Shown here: positions 53,505-61,883 of the stretch, in pieces
How positions within the stretch are numbered: position 1 is the first letter of the stretch
Layout: the number at the start of each line of letters is the position of its first letter
Assembly: GCF_047971665.1 (NCBI RefSeq)
Contig: NZ_JBKEAA010000015.1
Location: 40,775 to 104,774 of the forward strand
Source of the DNA: Castellaniella sp047971665
GTDB taxonomy: Bacteria > Pseudomonadota > Gammaproteobacteria > Burkholderiales > Burkholderiaceae_B
Direction of reading: 5' to 3'
Length of the DNA stretch: 64,000 nt
The notes under the pieces: model-generated
The model's database searches: none
What the model saw: only the letters and a program-made list of their open reading frames with translations
What the model was told of the DNA's origin: nothing
Program-made: the position numbers and the translations under genes

Positions 53505-55928
53505 ATGCAAACCAGCCAGTCCGCCCCTCTGTTCATCCGCCGCGTGGCGGTGTGCGGCGCCGGGGTCATGGGCGCGCAGATCGCCGCCCACTGCGTCAAT
53601 GCCGGCGTGCCGGTCGTGCTGTTCGATCTGGCCAAGGAAGATGGCCAGGGCGGCAAGAACGGCATCGTCCAGCGCGCCATCGCCCAGCTCAAAAAACTCA
53701 GCCCCGCGCCCCTGGGCATCGACGCCCTGGCCGACCTGATCACGCCGGCCAACTACGACGAGGATCTGGCGCTGCTGGCCGATTGCGATGTCGTCATCGA
53801 GGCGATTGCCGAGCGCCTGGACTGGAAACGCGACCTCTACCACAAGCTGGCGCCGGCCTTGAATCCGCATGCCGTCATCGCCAGCAACACCTCGGGCCTG
53901 TCCATCACCTCGCTGTCCGAGGCCCTGCCCGAGACCCTGCGTCATCGGTTTTGCGGGGTGCATTTCTTCAACCCGCCGCGCTACATGCCGCTGGTCGAAC
54001 TCATTCCCACTGCCGCCACCGAGCCCGCTCTGCTGGATCACCTGGAGACCTTCCTGGTGTCGCAACTGGGCAAGGGCGTCGTGCGCGCCAAGGACACGCC
54101 CAACTTCATCGGCAACCGCATCGGCGTGTTCGGCATTCTGTCGGTCTTCCATCACACCCAGGCCTTCGGCCTGCCCTATGAACTGGTCGATGATCTGACC
54201 GGCACCCGCCTGGGCCGCGCCAAGTCCGGCACCTACCGCACCGCCGACGTGGTCGGCCTGGACACGCTGGCGCACGTCATCGACACGATGAAAAACCAGC
54301 TGCCCGACGACCCCTTCCATGTCCATTTCGGCGTGCCGCCAGAGGTCGCGGCCCTGATCGAGAAAGGCGCGCTGGGCCAGAAGGCCAAGGCCGGATTTTT
54401 CAAGAAGGAAGGCAAGGCCATCCTGCGGCTGGACCCCGCAACCGGACAGTATGTCCCCGCCGGCGAAAAAGCTGCCGACGAGGTCAAGGATATCCTCAAG
54501 GAACGCGATCCCGCCAAGCGCCTGAAGGCGCTGCACGATTCGGCGCATCCCCAGGCCCGGTTCGTCTGGGCCGTGCTGCGCGACACCTTCCACTACAGCG
54601 CCGTGCATCTGGGCGACATCGCCGACAGCGCGCGCGAGCTGGATCTGGCCATGAAATGGGGCTTCGGTCATGCCCAGGGCCCCTTCGAGATATGGCAGGC
54701 CGCCGGCTGGCGGCAGATCGCCGAATGGATCCAGGCCGACATCGCTGCCGGCAAGACCCTGTCTGATGCCCCGCTGCCCGCCTGGGCTACCAGCGGCCCT
54801 GTCTGGGACAAACAGGCCGTGCACACGCCGCAAGGCTCCTACAGCCCGGTCGCGAATGCCTATGTGCCGCGCAGCGCGCTGCCCGTCTACCAGCGTCAGA
54901 TCGGCGCCCCGCGCCTGGTCGGCGAGGGTCCGTCGCTGACGCCGCGCGTCGTGCATGAAAACGACGCCGTCCTGTGCTGGACGCTGCCGGCCCCGCATCC
55001 CCAGGACGTGCTCCTGGTGTCGTTCAAGACCAAGATGCACACCCTCAGCCCCGATGTGGTGCGCGGCGTGATCCATGCCGTGGATCTGGCCGAGCGGGGC
55101 TACAAGGCCCTGGTCATCGCCCAGCTGGACGAGCCTTTCTCGGCCGGCGCGGACCTGAAAGCCATGCTGCCCGCCTTCATGTCCGGCGGCGTCAAGGCCG
55201 TCGAGCCGATCCAGCGGGAAATGCAGGACATGGTCATGCGCCTGCGCTACGCCCAGGTGCCCGTGGTGGCGGCCCTGGCCGGTCTGGCTCTGGGCGGCGG
55301 TTGCGAACTGTCCGTGCATTGCGCCCGTCGTGTTGCCCATCTGGAGACCTATATCGGTCTGGTCGAGGTCGGCATCGGCCTGGTGCCGGGCGCCGGCGGC
55401 ATCACCTTCAGCGCCCGCCGCGCCGCCGAGATTCAGGCCCAATCCGCCCCCGAGGCTCCGCTGCTCGCGACCGTCAAGACCTTCGTCCAGTCCGTGGCCA
55501 CGGCCCGCGTGTCCAAGTCCGCGCTCGAGGCTCGCCAGATCGGCTATCTGCGCGATTCCGATCCCATCGTCATGAACCGCCACGAACTGCTGTACGTGGC
55601 GGCGCGCGAGGCCGCCAACCTGGCCGAACAGGGCTGGCGCCCACCGATGGCCGCGCGCTTTCCCGTGGCCGGGCGCGATGCCATCGCCACCCTCAAGGCC
55701 CAACTGGTGAACATGCGCGTGGGCGGCTATATCTCGGACTACGATTTCCACATTGCCGAACAGGTCGCCACCGCCATCTGCGGCGGCGACGTCGATCCGG
55801 ACAGCCTGGTCGACGAGGCCTGGATGCTGCGGCTGGAACGCGAGGCCTTCCTGGGCCTGCTGGCCAATCCCAAGACACAAGAGCGCATCGCCGGCCTGCT
55901 GCAGACCGGCAAGCCCGTCCGCAACTGA
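53505..55928 (+). CDS. 3-hydroxyacyl-CoA dehydrogenase/enoyl-CoA hydratase (FadN-like)
   Basis: Bifunctional beta-oxidation enzyme, 807 residues. The N-terminal half is the dehydrogenase: NAD motif VAVCGAGVMGAQIAAHCVNAGVPVVLFD, ASNTSGLSITSLSE, HFFNPPRYMPLVELIP with catalytic His, and NFIGNRIG. The C-terminal part is the crotonase domain with IAQLDEPFSAGADLKAML and LALGGGCELSVHCARRVAH. The order (dehydrogenase first) is that of FadN, not E. coli FadB. It is followed by a thiolase gene after 10 bases and preceded by a fatty-acid-type operator. Confidence 0.93.
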   Translation: MQTSQSAPLFIRRVAVCGAGVMGAQIAAHCVNAGVPVVLFDLAKEDGQGGKNGIVQRAIAQLKKLSPAPLGIDALADLITPANYDEDLALLADCDVVIEAIAERLDWKRDLYHKLAPALNPHAVIASNTSGLSITSLSEALPETLRHRFCGVHFFNPPRYMPLVELIPTAATEPALLDHLETFLVSQLGKGVVRAKDTPNFIGNRIGVFGILSVFHHTQAFGLPYELVDDLTGTRLGRAKSGTYRTADVVGLDTLAHVIDTMKNQLPDDPFHVHFGVPPEVAALIEKGALGQKAKAGFFKKEGKAILRLDPATGQYVPAGEKAADEVKDILKERDPAKRLKALHDSAHPQARFVWAVLRDTFHYSAVHLGDIADSARELDLAMKWGFGHAQGPFEIWQAAGWRQIAEWIQADIAAGKTLSDAPLPAWATSGPVWDKQAVHTPQGSYSPVANAYVPRSALPVYQRQIGAPRLVGEGPSLTPRVVHENDAVLCWTLPAPHPQDVLLVSFKTKMHTLSPDVVRGVIHAVDLAERGYKALVIAQLDEPFSAGADLKAMLPAFMSGGVKAVEPIQREMQDMVMRLRYAQVPVVAALAGLALGGGCELSVHCARRVAHLETYIGLVEVGIGLVPGAGGITFSARRAAEIQAQSAPEAPLLATVKTFVQSVATARVSKSALEARQIGYLRDSDPIVMNRHELLYVAAREAANLAEQGWRPPMAARFPVAGRDAIATLKAQLVNMRVGGYISDYDFHIAEQVATAICGGDVDPDSLVDEAWMLRLEREAFLGLLANPKTQERIAGLLQTGKPVRN

Positions 55929-55938
55929 GGAGACTTCC

Positions 55939-57135
55939 ATGACAGCCCTTCAACAAGCCTACATCGTTGCCGCGACGCGCACCCCCATCGGCAAGGCCCC
56001 GCGCGGCATGTATTCCCACACCCGGCCCGACGAACTGCTGGCCAAGGCCATCCAGGGCGTCATGGCCCAGGCGCCCGGCCTGGACCCCGCCGCCGTCGAG
56101 GACGCCATCGTCGGCTGCGCCATCCCTGAAGGCCCGCAGGGCCTGAACGTCGCGCGTGTCGGCGTGCTGCTGGCCGGCATGCCGCACTCTGTCGGCGGCG
56201 TCACCGTCAACCGTTTCTGCGCCTCCGGCCTGACCGCCGTCGCCATGGCGGCCGACCGCATCCGCGTGGGCGAAGCCGACGTGCTGCTGGCCTGCGGCAC
56301 CGAATCGATGAGCCTGGTGCCCACCATGGGGATCAACACCTCGTTCAGTCCGGATGCCTACCTGAAGGAAGAAAACATCGGCATCGCCTATGGTATGGGC
56401 GCCACGGCCGAGCAGGTCGCCCAGCGCTGGAAGGTATCCCGCGAGGACCAGGATGCCTTTGCCTTGCGCTCGCATCAGCGCGCCCTGGCCGCCCGGCAGG
56501 CCGGCGAGTTCACCGACGAGATGCTGCCGGTGGAGATTGTGCGCCGTGAACCGGATCTGGCGGCGGGCAACATCCGCGAGACCCGCCACACCGTCACCCT
56601 GGACGAAGGCCCGCGCGCCGACACCAGCCTGGAGGCGCTGGCCCGCCTGCGTCCCGTGTTCGCCGCCAAGGGCAGCGTCACCGCCGGCAACAGCTCGCAG
56701 ACCTCCGATGGCGCCGGCGCCCTGCTGGTCGTGTCCGAGCGGGCGCTGAAGGCGCACAATCTGACCCCGCTGGCGCGGTTCGTGTCTTTTGCCGTGCGCG
56801 GCGTGCCGCCCGACATCATGGGCATCGGCCCCAAGGAAGCCATCCCGCTGGCCCTGCAAAAGGCCGGCCTGACGCTGGACCGGATGGGCTGGATCGAATT
56901 GAACGAAGCCTTTGCCGCCCAGTCCCTGGCCGTCATCCGCGACCTGGGCCTGAACGAGGAGGTCGTCAATCCCATGGGCGGCGCCATCGCCCTGGGCCAC
57001 CCGCTGGGCGCCACCGGCGCGATCCGTTCCGCCACGACCATCCACGCGCTGCGCCGTCACAAGCTGCAATACGGCATGGTGACGATGTGCGTCGGTACCG
57101 GCATGGGCGCGGCGGGGATCTTCGAGCGCTGCTGA
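55939..57135 (+). CDS. fadA: Acetyl-CoA acyltransferase (thiolase, FadA)
   Basis: Thiolase of beta-oxidation, 398 residues, which cleaves 3-ketoacyl-CoA to acetyl-CoA and a shortened acyl-CoA. The active-site Cys lies in VNRFCASGLTAVAMA, with the GHPLGATGAIR His motif and the second Cys in TMCVGTGMGAAGIFE. It starts MTALQQAYIVAATRTPIGKAPRG with GAGGAGA seven bases upstream. It forms a two-gene operon with the FadN-like gene. Long open frames on both sides of the true start are chance. Confidence 0.94.
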   Translation: MTALQQAYIVAATRTPIGKAPRGMYSHTRPDELLAKAIQGVMAQAPGLDPAAVEDAIVGCAIPEGPQGLNVARVGVLLAGMPHSVGGVTVNRFCASGLTAVAMAADRIRVGEADVLLACGTESMSLVPTMGINTSFSPDAYLKEENIGIAYGMGATAEQVAQRWKVSREDQDAFALRSHQRALAARQAGEFTDEMLPVEIVRREPDLAAGNIRETRHTVTLDEGPRADTSLEALARLRPVFAAKGSVTAGNSSQTSDGAGALLVVSERALKAHNLTPLARFVSFAVRGVPPDIMGIGPKEAIPLALQKAGLTLDRMGWIELNEAFAAQSLAVIRDLGLNEEVVNPMGGAIALGHPLGATGAIRSATTIHALRRHKLQYGMVTMCVGTGMGAAGIFERC

Positions 57136-57263
57136 TTTTCAGCGGCGGCGGCAAAACCCCCCTTTTTGGGGCCGCAAGCCCGAAGAGGCGCAGCGTGGGG
57201 GCGTTTTACATGGTCGCATGACATAATGATCAGCGCGAACCCGCTGATCCCGATTTTGCCGCC

Positions 57264-58841
57264 ATGTCCGACCGTCCAGACTCCGCTGCTGCGCCCGCCC
57301 CTCTCACCTCCCTGCCGGAATGGAAGCGTTTCGCGCTGGCGGCGCAGACCTGTGGGGCCCGGCCCGATGCGCTGGACCTGATCGAGGCTCCTGGCCTGGC
57401 GCTGGATTCCAGCGGCCAGCGTCATTCGCCCGCGCTCATGGACGCGGGCCTGGCCCTGCTGCGGGCGCGGGATTTCGAGGCGCAGCGCGCGCGCCTGCTG
57501 GCAGGCGATGCCGTCAACATCACCGAGGACCGCGCCGCCTGGCACACGCTGTTGCGCGCGCCCAAGCCCTCGGCCGAGGTGCAGGCGGAGCGTGAGCGCA
57601 TGGACGCCTGGGTGCGGCGCGCCGACGCCGGGCGGCACTGGCGTCATGTCGTTCACATCGGCATCGGCGGTTCGGACTGGGGCGTGCGTCTGGCCGTGAC
57701 CGCTTTCGGCTACGCCGGCACCTGGCGCGATGTGCGTTTCGTCGCCAATATCGACGGTCATGCCATCGAGGGCGGTCTGGCGGGGCTGGATCCGCGCGAG
57801 ACCTTGGTCGTACTGGTGTCCAAATCCTTTACCACTGTCGAGACCCTCGAAAACGGCGCGCGGGCTCGCGAATGGCTGGCCGGCGCGGGGCTCGATCCCG
57901 CCGCCCATCTGGTGGCCGTCACCGCCCGGCCCGACCGTGCCCGCGCCTGGGGTGTGCCGGAGAGTCAGATTTTCCGGTTGTGGGACTGGGTCGGCGGGCG
58001 GTTTTCGCTCTGGTCCGCCGTCAGCCTGAGCACCGCGCTGGCCGTGGGCGTCGACGTGCTCGAGGGCCTGCGCGCGGGCGCCGCGGCCATGGACGCGCAT
58101 TTCGCCCAGGCGCCGCTGGCGCAGAATGCCCCGGTGCGCATGGCGCTGGCCGGGGTCGTCAATCGCAGCGTGCTGGGCCAGGGGTCGTTGAACATTGCCC
58201 CTTACGATGCGCGTCTGGCAAATCTGGTGCCCTACATTCAACAGCTGGACATGGAGTCCCTGGGCAAATCGGTGGACCTTGCCGGCCGGCCCGTGGGAGT
58301 GCCCACCGGCCCCGCTGTCTGGGGCATGCCGGGCACCGACGCCCAGCACACGTTTTTCCAGTGGATGCACCAGGGCAGCGATGGCGCCCCGGTGGATTTC
58401 ATCCTGTGTCGTGAGGCCGACCACGGCTGGCCGGCCCACCATCGTCAGTTATTGGCCAACTGCCTGGCCCAGCGCGAGGCCCTGATGCGCGGCAAGACCC
58501 TGGGCGAGGCGCGCGCCGAATGCCTGGCCGAGGGCATGGATGCCACCCGCGCCGACTGGCTGGCCCCGCACCGCGTCCACCCGGGCGGCCGCCCCAATCA
58601 TCTGATCGCGTTGCCGCGCCTGTCTGCCTATTCCCTCGGGGCGCTGCTGGCCCTGTACGAGCACCGCGTCTTTACCCAGGGCGTGATCTGGGGCATCGAC
58701 CCCTTCGATCAATGGGGCGTCGAATACGGCAAGGTCCTGGCGCGCGGCATCATCGGTGAACTGGAGCCGGTTGCCGCGGACCGTTCCCCTGATCATCACG
58801 ACGCCTCAACCCGGCACTGGATCGATTGTTTGCGGGGATGA
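57264..58841 (+). CDS. pgi: Glucose-6-phosphate isomerase
   Basis: Interconverts glucose 6-phosphate and fructose 6-phosphate. The 525-residue protein shows the PGI signatures IGIGGSDWGVRLAVTAFG, VLVSKSFTTVETLENG, the catalytic Glu region QQLDMESLGKSVD and GMPGTDAQHTFFQWMHQG with His, and the C-terminal GVIWGIDPFDQWGVEYGKVLA. Slightly shorter than E. coli Pgi (549). It is a single gene ended by a strong hairpin; together with galE downstream it feeds sugar nucleotide synthesis. Confidence 0.96.
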   Translation: MSDRPDSAAAPAPLTSLPEWKRFALAAQTCGARPDALDLIEAPGLALDSSGQRHSPALMDAGLALLRARDFEAQRARLLAGDAVNITEDRAAWHTLLRAPKPSAEVQAERERMDAWVRRADAGRHWRHVVHIGIGGSDWGVRLAVTAFGYAGTWRDVRFVANIDGHAIEGGLAGLDPRETLVVLVSKSFTTVETLENGARAREWLAGAGLDPAAHLVAVTARPDRARAWGVPESQIFRLWDWVGGRFSLWSAVSLSTALAVGVDVLEGLRAGAAAMDAHFAQAPLAQNAPVRMALAGVVNRSVLGQGSLNIAPYDARLANLVPYIQQLDMESLGKSVDLAGRPVGVPTGPAVWGMPGTDAQHTFFQWMHQGSDGAPVDFILCREADHGWPAHHRQLLANCLAQREALMRGKTLGEARAECLAEGMDATRADWLAPHRVHPGGRPNHLIALPRLSAYSLGALLALYEHRVFTQGVIWGIDPFDQWGVEYGKVLARGIIGELEPVAADRSPDHHDASTRHWIDCLRG

Positions 58842-58844
58842 GTC

Positions 58845-58882
58845 CGGGCACAGGACAGTCCCTGCGGACTGTCCTGTGCCCG
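58845..58882 (+). terminator. Hairpin terminator after pgi
   Basis: Perfect 17-bp inverted repeat CGGGCACAGGACAGTCC / GGACTGTCCTGTGCCCG (58845-58861 with 58866-58882) and a four-base loop, starting three bases after the pgi stop codon. No T-run follows. Confidence 0.75.
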
Positions 58883-59159
58883 CCGGATCCGAGCCGCTTG
58901 CAAGCGGGGAGGTGGAGGGCTGCCTCATAGGGATTTACCCTGTCCCTTCTGCCCGGACCATGAATGCCCCTTCAACGCGACAGGGTTTACACGGGGTTAT
59001 ATGCGGGAACGAAATGCCCTTATCTTGCTTTTCGCATGAGGGTTCAAAGACGCCTCCGGTAGAGTGGTCGCAAGCCGCCTGAAAGGCGTTTTCGGACTTT
59101 CGACTTCAGACATGAGGGATCCCCGGGCACGGCGGCATCCCGACTCTTGGAGACTGGAC
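58883..59159 (+). promoter_or_regulatory. Long leader of the purine permease gene
   Basis: This stretch (part of a 318-base gap) has no gene. It contains the dyad AGGG-ATTTA-CCCT (58929-58941), a related GGGTTTAC (58983-58990), and near the gene a small hairpin CGCCT-GAA-AGGCG followed by TTTT (59076-59092). A second CGCCT at 59051-59055 could compete for the same AGGCG. A promoter plus attenuator-like or riboswitch leader is possible, but nothing is recognised firmly. Confidence 0.35.
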
Positions 59160-60644
59160 ATGAGCAAAACCGTCGCTCCCGTGGATGAGATTCTGCCGCT
59201 GGGCCAGCTGACAGCCCTCGGGTTGCAGCACGTGCTGGTGATGTACGCCGGCGCCGTGGCCGTCCCCCTGATCATCGGCCGGGCGCTGGGCCTGGATTCG
59301 AGCGAAGTCTCCCTGCTGATCGCGGCCGACCTCTTTGCCTGCGGCATCGCCACCATCATCCAGTCCCTGGGCGCCACCCAGTGGTTCGGGATCAAGCTGC
59401 CCGTCATCATGGGCGTGAGCTTTGCCCCGGTCGGGCCGATGATCCACATCGCCCAGTCCAATCCCGGCCACACCGGCGCCCAGCTGTTGTTCGGCACCAT
59501 CATCGCGGCCGGCATCATCACCATGATCATCGCGCCCTGGGTCAGCCGGCTGCTGCGGTTCTTTCCCCCAGTGGTGACCGGCACCATCATCGCCATCATC
59601 GGCATCACCCTGATGCGCGTGGGCATCAACTGGATTTTCGGCAATCCCTTCGGCCCCACCGCCCCGTCCCTGGTCGATCCCAACTACGTCGGCTGGCTCA
59701 AGGACATCCAGGCCGCCGCGGGCGCGCCGGGCTCGCCCTTGCCGGGCGTCCCGAAGGGACTGTCCATCATGCCCACGGTTCCCAACCCCAGATACGCCAA
59801 TCTGACCGGCGTGGGCGTTGCCGCCATCGTGCTGCTGTCGATCCTGGTGATCGCCAAGTTCTGCAAGGGTTTCCTGGCCAACATCGCCGTGCTGCTGGGC
59901 ATCGTGGTCGGCGCCGTCCTCACCGCCGCCATGGGCATCATGACGTTCGAGAAAGTCGGCAAGGCCGACTGGGTCGATGTGGTCCTGCCGTTCCATTTCG
60001 GCATGCCGAAATTCGACGGCTGGATGATCCTGACCATGGTGCTGGTCATGATCGTGATCCTGATCGAGTCCACCGGCATGTTCCTGGCACTGGGCGACAT
60101 GACCGGCAAGAAGATCACTCAAAAAGAACTGGCGCGAGGCCTGCGCACCGACGGCCTGGGCACCCTGATCGGCGGCCTGTTCAATACTTTTCCGTATTCC
60201 AGTTTTTCCCAGAACGTCGGCCTGGTCGCCGTCACCGGGGTGCGCAGTCGGTTCGTCTGCGTGGCCAGCGGCGTGATCCTGCTGATCCTGGGGCTGCTGC
60301 CCAAACTGGCCGCGCTGGTCGAATCCCTGCCCACCGTCGTTCTGGGCGGCGCCGGCATCGTGATGTTCGGCATGGTCACCGCCACCGGCATTCGCATCCT
60401 GAGCGGCGTGGATTTCGTCAAGAACCGCCACAACGCCATGATCGTGGCGATTTCCATCGGCATGGGCATGATTCCCGTGGTCGCGCCGAATTTCCGCCAA
60501 TGGATGCCGGCGGCCATCCATCCGCTGATCGAGTCGGGGATTTTGCTGACCTCTCTGTCGGCCGTGCTGCTGAACCTGTTTTTCAACGGCGCGCCCCATG
60601 ACACCGATGCCGCAGTCGAGGCGGCCAGGCACGCAGAGGCTTGA
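59160..60644 (+). CDS. NCS2-family purine (xanthine/urate) permease
   Basis: Nucleobase-proton symporter of 494 residues with about 14 membrane segments. The family marks are the QH motif GLQHVLVMYAGAVAVPLI and the NAT signature region NTFPYSSFSQNVGLVAVTGVRSR, which is closest in form to xanthine/urate carriers (PbuX/UacT type) rather than uracil carriers. The ATG at 59160 has GGAG eight bases upstream and starts at the conserved domain. A hydrophilic loop of about 45 residues (residues 175-220) is longer than usual. No purine catabolism genes are adjacent in the window. Confidence 0.9.
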   Translation: MSKTVAPVDEILPLGQLTALGLQHVLVMYAGAVAVPLIIGRALGLDSSEVSLLIAADLFACGIATIIQSLGATQWFGIKLPVIMGVSFAPVGPMIHIAQSNPGHTGAQLLFGTIIAAGIITMIIAPWVSRLLRFFPPVVTGTIIAIIGITLMRVGINWIFGNPFGPTAPSLVDPNYVGWLKDIQAAAGAPGSPLPGVPKGLSIMPTVPNPRYANLTGVGVAAIVLLSILVIAKFCKGFLANIAVLLGIVVGAVLTAAMGIMTFEKVGKADWVDVVLPFHFGMPKFDGWMILTMVLVMIVILIESTGMFLALGDMTGKKITQKELARGLRTDGLGTLIGGLFNTFPYSSFSQNVGLVAVTGVRSRFVCVASGVILLILGLLPKLAALVESLPTVVLGGAGIVMFGMVTATGIRILSGVDFVKNRHNAMIVAISIGMGMIPVVAPNFRQWMPAAIHPLIESGILLTSLSAVLLNLFFNGAPHDTDAAVEAARHAEA

Positions 60645-60735
60645 GGCGGGGCGGTCGGTCATCCGTCCCGTCACTCGAAGGGAGGCGCAGGTTGTACCAT
60701 TCAGCTTCGTTGAACATACAAAAACACAAGCACGC

Positions 60736-61740
60736 ATGAACATCCTGCTTACCGGCGGCACCGGCTATATCGGCAGCCATACTGCGACCGTTCTGGCGCA
60801 ACAGGGACATCGCATCGTCCTGTTCGACAACCTGTCCAACAGCAGCGATACGGTGATCGACCGGCTGGATCGCATCCTGGGGACGCCGCCCGTCTTTGTC
60901 CCGGGCGATGTGAGAGACGACGAGCTTCTGACACGGACTTTGCGCGATCATGCCATCGATGCGGTGATTCATTTCGCCGGCTTGAAAGCTGTGGGCGAGT
61001 CCGTCGAAAAACCCTTGGACTACTTTTCCAACAACGTCCAGGGGACCTTGTCGCTGTTGCAGGCCATGCAGGCTGGCGGTGCGCGTGCGCTGGTCTTCAG
61101 CAGCAGCGCCACCGTCTATGGTGAGCCTGAATACCTGCCGCTGGATGAGCGCCACCGCACGGGCGCTACCAATCCCTATGGCCGCACCAAGCTGCACATC
61201 GAGGAGATCCTGAACGATCTGGCGGCTTCCGACCCATCCTGGCGCGTGGCCTGTCTGCGCTATTTCAACCCGGTCGGGGCGCATGACAGCGGTCTGATCG
61301 GCGAAAGTCCCCGCGGCGTGCCGAACAACCTCATGCCTTATGTCGCTCAGGTCGCTGCCGGCCTGCGGGCCGAACTGAACGTATTCGGCGATGACTATCC
61401 CACCCCTGATGGGACCGGTGTGCGCGACTACATTCGTGTCGTGGATCTGGCCGAAGGCCACGCCGCCGCCCTGGATTTTCTGGCGGATCATACCGGCTGG
61501 CATGCCTTCAATCTGGGCACAGGCCGTGGCTACAGTGTCCTGGATGTCGTCCGCGCCTTTGAACAGGCCTCCGGACGTCGGGTGCCCTACCGGATACAGC
61601 CGCGCCGGCCGGGTGATGTGGCCTCCTGTTATGCCAATCCGGCCAAGGCGCGCGAGGATCTGAACTGGGCCGCCTCACGCTCGCTGGATGAGATGTGTTC
61701 AAGCACCTGGAATTATCAGCGCAGCGCGGGCATGGTCTAG
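60736..61740 (+). CDS. galE: UDP-glucose 4-epimerase
   Basis: Interconverts UDP-glucose and UDP-galactose with bound NAD, 334 residues. The Rossmann motif GGTGYIGSHT (residues 7-16), the catalytic SSSATVYG and YGRTK (Tyr and Lys), CLRYFNPVGAHDSGLIGE and the substrate loop DGTGVRDYI are all present, as in bacterial GalE. It would supply galactose for lipopolysaccharide or capsule. It stands alone between the permease and the autotransporter genes. Confidence 0.95.
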   Translation: MNILLTGGTGYIGSHTATVLAQQGHRIVLFDNLSNSSDTVIDRLDRILGTPPVFVPGDVRDDELLTRTLRDHAIDAVIHFAGLKAVGESVEKPLDYFSNNVQGTLSLLQAMQAGGARALVFSSSATVYGEPEYLPLDERHRTGATNPYGRTKLHIEEILNDLAASDPSWRVACLRYFNPVGAHDSGLIGESPRGVPNNLMPYVAQVAAGLRAELNVFGDDYPTPDGTGVRDYIRVVDLAEGHAAALDFLADHTGWHAFNLGTGRGYSVLDVVRAFEQASGRRVPYRIQPRRPGDVASCYANPAKAREDLNWAASRSLDEMCSSTWNYQRSAGMV

Positions 61741-61843
61741 CCCGGACCAGGGGTTTCATGCCCGCCGCCTCTGAAATCTTGATCCATCCCAACGTCGTGG
61801 CATTTCGATCCCCTGTCATGAACGGTCTCCTGTAAAACCAGAA

Positions 61844-61866
61844 TGTCACAACCAGTGACATATAAC
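61844..61866 (+). promoter_or_regulatory. Dyad and -10 element upstream of the autotransporter gene
   Basis: TGTCAC-AACCA-GTGACA (61844-61860) is a perfect 6-bp dyad that directly precedes the -10-like TATAAC (61861-61866), 18 bases before the start codon region. A repressor bound there would block the promoter. The regulator is unknown. Confidence 0.45.
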
Positions 61867-61883
61867 AGTCACAGGAGACTTTC

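Noticed and set aside
53373..55940. An 855-codon minus-strand frame opposite the FadN-like gene
   Set aside because: It is an exact shadow of a highly conserved enzyme gene and shows no known motif.
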